Shown: piece by piece, positions 59,396-64,000 of the stretch | Numbering within the stretch: the stretch's first letter is position 1 | Layout: each line of letters opens with the position of its first letter | From: JAHRVQ01 sp963976815 | Lineage (GTDB): Bacteria; Pseudomonadota; Gammaproteobacteria; Pseudomonadales; Azotimanducaceae | Length of the DNA stretch: 64,000 nucleotides | NCBI GenBank assembly: GCA_963976815.1 | Contig: CAXBLU010000015.1 | Location: 20,265-84,264, forward strand | Reading direction: 5' to 3' | Notes under the pieces: generated by a model | Seen by the model: the letters and a program-made list of their open reading frames with translations, nothing else | What the model was told of the DNA's origin: nothing | Databases searched by the model: none | Position numbers and translations under genes: made by a program

Positions 59396-59977
59396 TTAGG
59401 CGCGGGGTTTGCGCTTAAAGAAATGTTGCCGGCATACCGATACATATCGATCATTGCCACCGATCTCAATTTGCGCTCCATGGTCAGCAACGCCCCCGGT
59501 CTCGTCAACCCGGAGCACCATGGTGGCTTTCCTGCCGCAGTGGCAAATGGCTTTGAGCTCTTTTAGGTTATCGGCCCAGGCGAGCAGGTACTTGCTGCCT
59601 TCAAAGGGTTCACCCATAAAGTCTGTGCGAAGCCCATAGGCCAGGACTGGAATATTACATTCATCGCAAATCTGGCTCAGCTGCTGAACCTGAAGCCGAT
59701 TTAGGAACTGGGCCTCGTCCACCATGACACAACCAATGGCATCCTTAGCGTGCTCAACAGAGACCATATCGAACAGATTGCTCTCGCTATTAAAAGTGGC
59801 AGCTGTGGCTTCAAGGCCAATTCGGGATTTAATCTTGCCTACCTCAAACCGGGAATCGATTTCCGGTGTGAGCAGGTAGGTGCGCATACCGCGCTCCTGG
59901 TAGTTATAACTGGACTGTAGAAGGGACGTGGATTTTCCCGCATTCATGGCCGAATAATAGAAGTACAGTTTGGCCAT
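59396..59977 (-). CDS. tdk: Thymidine kinase (type II, TK1-like)
   Basis: A 193-residue enzyme phosphorylating thymidine. P-loop SAMNAGKSTSLLQSSYNYQE (residues 9-16 hold the NAGKST core), VMVDEAQFLNRLQVQQLSQI (Walker B with catalytic Glu), the zinc Cys pair in LKAICHCGRKATMVLRV, and the lasso loop IEIGGNDRYVSVCRQHFFKR. Three bases after DUF971 and 56 before ubiE. Its presence in this block is a lineage-specific insertion relative to the Pseudomonas order. Confidence 0.96.
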   Translation of the reverse strand: MAKLYFYYSAMNAGKSTSLLQSSYNYQERGMRTYLLTPEIDSRFEVGKIKSRIGLEATAATFNSESNLFDMVSVEHAKDAIGCVMVDEAQFLNRLQVQQLSQICDECNIPVLAYGLRTDFMGEPFEGSKYLLAWADNLKELKAICHCGRKATMVLRVDETGGVADHGAQIEIGGNDRYVSVCRQHFFKRKPRA

Positions 59978-59980
59978 AGG

Positions 59981-60352
59981 TTAAGAGCTGATTGCGATAA
60001 ATTGAGGGGCTCGGGTCTTGCCAGCCTTTTCCAGATTCTTCAGATACTCGCTCCACAGGATGTCCTGCTGGCTACCGAGTTCATAAAAATATTCCCAGGT
60101 GAATATGCCGCTATCATGGCCATCGGAGAAAATAATCCGCAGGGCATAGTGGCCCTGGGGAATCAGATCCGCAATTTTCACCATCTTCTTGCCGTGCTGC
60201 AGAACCGCCTGCTCTTTTGAGTGGCCCTGAACCTCCGCGGAGGGAGAGTGAACCCGAAGGAATTCTGCAGAGAGGTTATGGATGGTGCCATCCTCATAGC
60301 CCAGTTCCAGAACCCCTGAGGCCTGATGTAATTTGACGTCTGTTGGAATCAT
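59981..60352 (-). CDS. DUF971 domain protein
   Basis: A 123-residue protein of the DUF971 (GBBH-like) fold. VKLHQASGVLELGYEDGTIH, LSAEFLRVHSPSAEVQGHS, IIFSDGHDSGIFTWEYFYEL are conserved family segments, the last containing the HDSGIFTW motif. The domain may bind iron-sulfur clusters or metal in some contexts; the role here is unknown. A DUF971 gene downstream of hslVU is a common gammaproteobacterial arrangement. Confidence 0.88.
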   Translation of the reverse strand: MIPTDVKLHQASGVLELGYEDGTIHNLSAEFLRVHSPSAEVQGHSKEQAVLQHGKKMVKIADLIPQGHYALRIIFSDGHDSGIFTWEYFYELGSQQDILWSEYLKNLEKAGKTRAPQFIAISS

Positions 60353-60361
60353 CAGCGGATT

Positions 60362-61693
60362 CTAGAGGATATAGCGTCGCAGGTCTTCATCCCCAGCGAG
60401 GTTTTCGAGTTGCGAATCCACATATGCCTTGTCGATGGTCACTGAGCTACTCTCGAGACTATCGCCGGCGGAAAAGCTAATGTCCTCAAGTAATCGCTCC
60501 ATGACCGTATGCAAACGTCTTGCACCAATATTTTCGGTTTGCTCATTTACCTGCCAGGCAATCTCGGCAATACGGGCAATGCCGTCCTCGGTGAAGGTGA
60601 GAGTCAGACTTTCTGTTTCTAGTAAGGCCTGGTATTGCTTAATCAGAGATGCGTCGGGCTCCGTCAAGATGCGGACAAAATCCTGAATCTCCAAAGCAGA
60701 CAATTCAACCCGAATCGGCAACCGACCCTGCAGTTCGGGAATCAGATCCGAGGGCTTACTAAGATGGAATGCACCTGAGGCAATAAATAAAACGTGATCG
60801 GTTTTGATCCAGCCGTATTTTGTCTGGACATTACAACCTTCAATCAGCGGCAATAGATCCCGCTGGACACCTTCTCTGGAGACATCAGCGCCACCGCCGT
60901 GATCAGCGCGTTTGGCAACCTTGTCCAGTTCATCAATAAATACAATGCCCGTCTGTTCGACAGCTTCTATTGCTTTGGTTTTTAGATCATCTTCATTGAT
61001 GAGTTTTGCTGCTTCTTCCTCGGTCAGTAGTTTAAAGGCTTCTTTTACCTTTAATGTCTTCGGCTTGGACTTGCCGGGATTCATTGTCGAGAACATGTTT
61101 TGCAGCTGGCTAGTCATTTCTTCCATGCCGGGAGGCGCCATAATTTCAACGCCCATAGAGGGGGCTTGAACGTCAATGTTGATTTCTTTGTCATCCAGAT
61201 CGCCTTCTCTGAGTTTCTTGCGAAACACCTGGCGAGTCGATGAGTTATTGCGATCGCCAACGGAATCCTCTGTGCGAGCAGGGGGTAGAAGGGCATCCAG
61301 AATGCGCTCTTCCGCAGCCTCAATGGCTCTTGGTCGTGCCGCTTTAATTTCACTATCTCGAAGTAGCTTAATAGAAGCTTCAATCAAATCTCGAACGATG
61401 GATTCGACATCACGCCCGACGTAGCCGACCTCGGTAAATTTTGTCGCCTCGACCTTAACGAAAGGCGCTGCTGCCAGTTTTGCGAGCCGTCTCGCAATCT
61501 CAGTTTTACCGACACCGGTAGGGCCAATCATAAGAATGTTCTTGGGCGATATTTCTCCGCGCAGATCCTCTGGTAACTGTAATCGGCGCCAGCGGTTTCT
61601 AAGTGCCACGGCGACAGCCCGCTTGGCATCACTTTGACCAATAATGTGTTTGTCCAATTCGTGGACAATTTCCCGTGGGGTCATATTCGACAT
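60362..61693 (-). CDS. hslU: ATP-dependent protease ATPase subunit HslU
   Basis: A 443-residue AAA+ unfoldase. TPREIVHELDKHIIGQSDAK at the N-terminus, Walker A MIGPTGVGKTEIARRLA, the pore loop EVGYVGRDVE, Walker B IVFIDELDKVAKR, sensor GAFHLSKPSDLIPELQGRLP and C-terminal LRRYIL, whose tail docks into HslV. The middle I-domain is present and of usual length. Only 14 bases after hslV. Confidence 0.97.
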   Translation of the reverse strand: MSNMTPREIVHELDKHIIGQSDAKRAVAVALRNRWRRLQLPEDLRGEISPKNILMIGPTGVGKTEIARRLAKLAAAPFVKVEATKFTEVGYVGRDVESIVRDLIEASIKLLRDSEIKAARPRAIEAAEERILDALLPPARTEDSVGDRNNSSTRQVFRKKLREGDLDDKEINIDVQAPSMGVEIMAPPGMEEMTSQLQNMFSTMNPGKSKPKTLKVKEAFKLLTEEEAAKLINEDDLKTKAIEAVEQTGIVFIDELDKVAKRADHGGGADVSREGVQRDLLPLIEGCNVQTKYGWIKTDHVLFIASGAFHLSKPSDLIPELQGRLPIRVELSALEIQDFVRILTEPDASLIKQYQALLETESLTLTFTEDGIARIAEIAWQVNEQTENIGARRLHTVMERLLEDISFSAGDSLESSSVTIDKAYVDSQLENLAGDEDLRRYIL

Positions 61694-61707
61694 GGGGTGC
61701 CTCAGGC

Positions 61708-62247
61708 TTAAAGTATAATTTCTTCGATGGTGCGGTTGTGGTTGGTGTAGATGCAGATATCCCCTGCAATGGTGAGGCTCTTCTCTACAATGTCCCGGGC
61801 GGACATATCCGTGTTTTGTGCAAGGGCTCGCGCCGCGGATTCCGCAAATGGGCCGCCGGAGCCAATGGCAATAATGCCACCCTCGGGCTCGATGACATCA
61901 CCATTACCGGTGATCACCAGCGAGGTTTCTTTGTCAGCCACTGCAAGTAGGGCTTCTAGCTTTCGTAGCGCTCTGTCGGTTCGCCAGTCTTTGGCGAGCT
62001 CAACGGCCGCCCGGGTTAAATGACCCTGATGTTTTTCTAGCTGGCCTTCAAATCTCTCAAAAAGGGTAAAAGCATCAGCTGTGCCTCCGGCAAAACCTGC
62101 TAACACTTGATCTTTATATAGTCGACGGACCTTACGGGCGTTACCTTTCATGATGGTATTGCCCATCGTGACCTGACCATCTCCGCCAATCACAACGGAT
62201 CCCTCTCGCCGGACCGACAAAATGGTAGTGCCTCTAAATTGATCCAC
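61708..62247 (-). CDS. hslV: ATP-dependent protease proteolytic subunit HslV with a short N-terminal extension
   Basis: A 179-residue Ntn-type threonine peptidase. TTILSVRREGSVVIGGDGQV contains the catalytic N-terminal Thr; MKGNARKVRRLYKDQVLAG and FERFEGQLEKHQGHLTRAAV are conserved. In E. coli the Thr follows the initiator Met directly; here it is preceded by about six residues ending DQFRG, implying autocatalytic removal before TTI. GTG 62247 has AAGGA upstream; GTG 62265 would extend the leader by six residues. Confidence 0.93.
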   Translation of the reverse strand: MDQFRGTTILSVRREGSVVIGGDGQVTMGNTIMKGNARKVRRLYKDQVLAGFAGGTADAFTLFERFEGQLEKHQGHLTRAAVELAKDWRTDRALRKLEALLAVADKETSLVITGNGDVIEPEGGIIAIGSGGPFAESAARALAQNTDMSARDIVEKSLTIAGDICIYTNHNRTIEEIIL

Positions 62248-62308
62248 TGGTACGTCCTTACTCACCTGCTAAAGCAAGGATGTGGGGGCTCGAACCTCAG
62301 ATTTCAAG

Positions 62309-62842
62309 TTATCGTTTGACTCGTAACTGAATCGTCTCGATATCCGCGGCAGCAAGGGTGGTACGGGTGCGATTGAGCTGCAATTTGGTCTCGAAGGGCC
62401 CGACCATCACTCGATGCCAAACACCACTGGCTTGTTCAACTTCTTTGGTGAAAGCCTCAAAACCCTGAAGAATGAGCTCTCCGCGCAATCTATCGGCATC
62501 ATCCTGTGATCGAAAGGATCCGGCCTGCAGTAAATAGGCGTAGTCTTCTTCTACCCGGACCTTTTTACCCGTTGAATTGTACTCCTCGACAATGGGTACT
62601 TCAGCGCTTGGGAAAAGATCATAGAAGTCGTAATCCATCTCGACAATTTCTTTATCTGAGATGACCTGGGCAGTGGGTTTGTCTGCGGCAGCGGCCGGGT
62701 CCTCTGGCACAAATTGCCAGAGATAGAATAGGAAAGAGACAAACACACCGACCAGCATTCCGCTTGCAAACCAGGCGATCTTTGATCCACCTGAAACGGA
62801 GGGCTGTGAAGCGGGTGCACGCTTTGCAAAATCCTGGGCCAT
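62309..62842 (-). CDS. SPOR-domain cell division protein, FtsN-like
   Basis: A 177-residue bitopic protein. Cytoplasmic start, membrane helix (WFASGMLVGVFVSFLFYLW, about residues 25-43), a periplasmic linker rich in Pro, Ala and Asp, then a C-terminal SPOR domain (YLLQAGSFRSQDDADRLRGE to IETIQLRVKR) that binds denuded glycan at the septum. Placement before hslV is conserved in Pseudomonas relatives. There argS normally lies upstream; here the upstream position is occupied by the integrase. Confidence 0.85.
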   Translation of the reverse strand: MAQDFAKRAPASQPSVSGGSKIAWFASGMLVGVFVSFLFYLWQFVPEDPAAAADKPTAQVISDKEIVEMDYDFYDLFPSAEVPIVEEYNSTGKKVRVEEDYAYLLQAGSFRSQDDADRLRGELILQGFEAFTKEVEQASGVWHRVMVGPFETKLQLNRTRTTLAAADIETIQLRVKR

Positions 62843-62900
62843 AGATACTGCTTAATCAAAAGAAGAGGCTATTGTAACGTTAAAGCCGTGTGGCAAGAAG

Positions 62901-63962
62901 CTAACCTGCTACTGAAAACTGATAGCCGGTATGTGGTTCTTTAATTTGATCGATCGGACTAACAACCGGACGCTGCAATTGTTTCACCACGTGGGTATAG
63001 ATCTCTGTGGTCTTGACGTCGCTATGGCCAAGTAGTTCTTGAATGGTACGAAGATCGTAACCAGCTTCAAGAAGCCGAGTCGCAAAACTGTGTCTAAAGG
63101 TGTGACTGCTGGCATGTTTATAAATGCCAGCCGCGACTATGGCCTTGCGAATATTTCGTTGTACGGTCTGCTTATAAATGTGATGACGACGAATGACGCC
63201 AGTTCTGGGGTCAGTGGAATAGTCCTTCGCCGGGAACACAAACTGCCAAGCTGGTGAGCTACCACCTGCTGGATACTTTCTATTGAGTGCATCAGGCATA
63301 TACACCTCTCCAAAACCGTCTGCGAGGTCTAGCTGATGCAAATTCAGAGAAAGCTCAATCTGTTTTTCGAGCTTCGGTTTTAAAGAATCAGGCAAAACCG
63401 TTACTCGATCCTTACGTCCTTTACCATTACGAACTGTGATGTGATTCATACCAAAATCGATGTCCTTCACTCTTAAAGAAACGACTTCACCGATCCTCAT
63501 TCCTGAGCCGTACATGAGCTCTGCGATGTGTTGGTTTACACCGTGCATTTTGCCGAGCACCGACGTGGCCTCTTGATGTGTGAACACCACTGGTACTCGC
63601 GGGTGCTTTTTGGAGTGATTGAAAGTCAGCTCCAGTTCTTGACCAATAAATTCTCGAAACAGAAACACTAGCGCGTTTAAAGCTACTTTTTGTGTGCTGG
63701 GTGAACAATGTTTTTTCACCGTAAGAAAATTGAGAAAAGCTTCGACTTCGGCTTTGCCCATATCCTGAGGGTTCCGCAATTTGTGAAACCGAATAAACCT
63801 TAGCACCCAATGAACATATGTTTTTTCAGTTGAATAGCTATAACGTCTCGCTCTAATCAGAGTCCGAAATCGATCAATAAAGCGCGTAGGCGAATCTGGA
63901 AGCGCTGGGGGGATGTCGCTCACAAAAGCTCCGATTACTGTATGCATATGGGTCTTCACCAT
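62901..63962 (-). CDS. Integron integrase (IntI family tyrosine recombinase)
   Basis: A 353-residue tyrosine recombinase. Catalytic residues: Arg156 in GSGMRIGEVVSLR, His287 and Arg290 in SHTFRHSFATRLLEAGYDLR, His313 in QELLGHSDV and Tyr322 in TTEIYTHV. Residues about 212-243, including YMPDALNRKYPAGGSSPAWQ and FVFPA, form the IntI-specific insertion absent from XerC/XerD. RRHHIYKQTVQRNIRKAIVA also fits IntI. The start faces the right edge, 38 bases away; ATG 63947 is a possible alternative start. attI and any cassette array would lie beyond the window. Confidence 0.93.
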   Translation of the reverse strand: MVKTHMHTVIGAFVSDIPPALPDSPTRFIDRFRTLIRARRYSYSTEKTYVHWVLRFIRFHKLRNPQDMGKAEVEAFLNFLTVKKHCSPSTQKVALNALVFLFREFIGQELELTFNHSKKHPRVPVVFTHQEATSVLGKMHGVNQHIAELMYGSGMRIGEVVSLRVKDIDFGMNHITVRNGKGRKDRVTVLPDSLKPKLEKQIELSLNLHQLDLADGFGEVYMPDALNRKYPAGGSSPAWQFVFPAKDYSTDPRTGVIRRHHIYKQTVQRNIRKAIVAAGIYKHASSHTFRHSFATRLLEAGYDLRTIQELLGHSDVKTTEIYTHVVKQLQRPVVSPIDQIKEPHTGYQFSVAG

Positions 63963-64000
63963 TTCATGTGGGTACTTTTTCTGGATATAAATTCAATCCG

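Noticed and set aside
62270..62900. attC-like sites near the 3' side of the integrase
   Set aside because: No pair of RYYYAAC/GTTRRRY-type core sites was found around the SPOR-domain gene.
63925..63960. LexA-box candidate near the integrase start (TACTGTATGCAT)
   Set aside because: Only one half site matches; the other half lacks CTGT/ACAG at the required spacing.
1..64000. CRISPR arrays, prophage genes, rRNA operons or insertion-sequence transposases
   Set aside because: No regularly spaced 25-40 bp repeats, no cas genes, phage modules, rRNA or transposases were seen; the only recombinase is the integron-type enzyme at the right edge.

Overview
The window looks like a piece of a gammaproteobacterial chromosome of moderate GC, most like the free-living marine lineages related to Pseudomonas and Cellvibrio. 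This rests on gene order: gpmI-envC-ctpA-yibQ beside rhodanese-grxC-secB; glnA, a DUF4124 gene, ntrB, ntrC; ubiE-ubiB-hisI-hisE-tatABC; ftsN-like-hslV-hslU-DUF971; and a glyU-type tRNA-Gly(CCC). No species can be named from the sequence alone.

Layout. 1-9.2 kb: the end of an unidentified membrane protein, then lipid and xenobiotic metabolism (adrenodoxin-reductase-like flavoprotein, TesB-type thioesterase, alkylsulfatase, AEC transporter, two acyl-CoA dehydrogenases that may form one enzyme, DUF1992 protein). 9.2-17.9 kb: peroxiredoxin, DMT transporter, luciferase-like flavin oxidoreductase, a sensorless chemoreceptor, MFS exporter, receiver protein, tRNA-Gly, D-aminoacylase-like amidohydrolase and two small conserved proteins. 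17.9-26.1 kb: hisB-hisA and the envelope/central-metabolism block up to trmL.

26.2-42.7 kb is a surface-appendage island. A compact MSHA-type type IV pilus operon (mshI, pilN-like, mshJ, L, E, G, then five prepilin genes) runs on the plus strand. It is followed by a chaperone-usher system in two opposed blocks: three secreted subunit-like proteins on the plus strand, and usher, chaperone, another subunit and a small secreted protein on the minus strand. Sigma-54-like promoters precede the first plus-strand subunit gene and the minus-strand subunit-chaperone-usher unit. The island abuts ntrC, ntrB and glnA, and glnA has a near-consensus sigma-54 promoter of its own.

47.5-62.9 kb is mainly housekeeping: a PP-loop/TusA sulfur pair, typA, a Pip-like hydrolase that has lost its nucleophilic serine, dtd, a beta-helix lipoprotein/dihaem cytochrome pair, and one long minus-strand run from the SPOR-domain gene through hslVU, tdk, ubiE, ubiB (no ubiJ between them), hisI, hisE and tatABC. 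The right edge carries an integron-type integrase whose start faces the edge, so any attI site and cassette array would lie outside the window.

The least expected signal is a set of short tandem arrays (12-15 bp units, two to four copies) lying on or directly against the stop codons of at least seven genes in this window. Second is the chaperone-usher system with apparent sigma-54 control next to an MSHA pilus and the nitrogen regulators.
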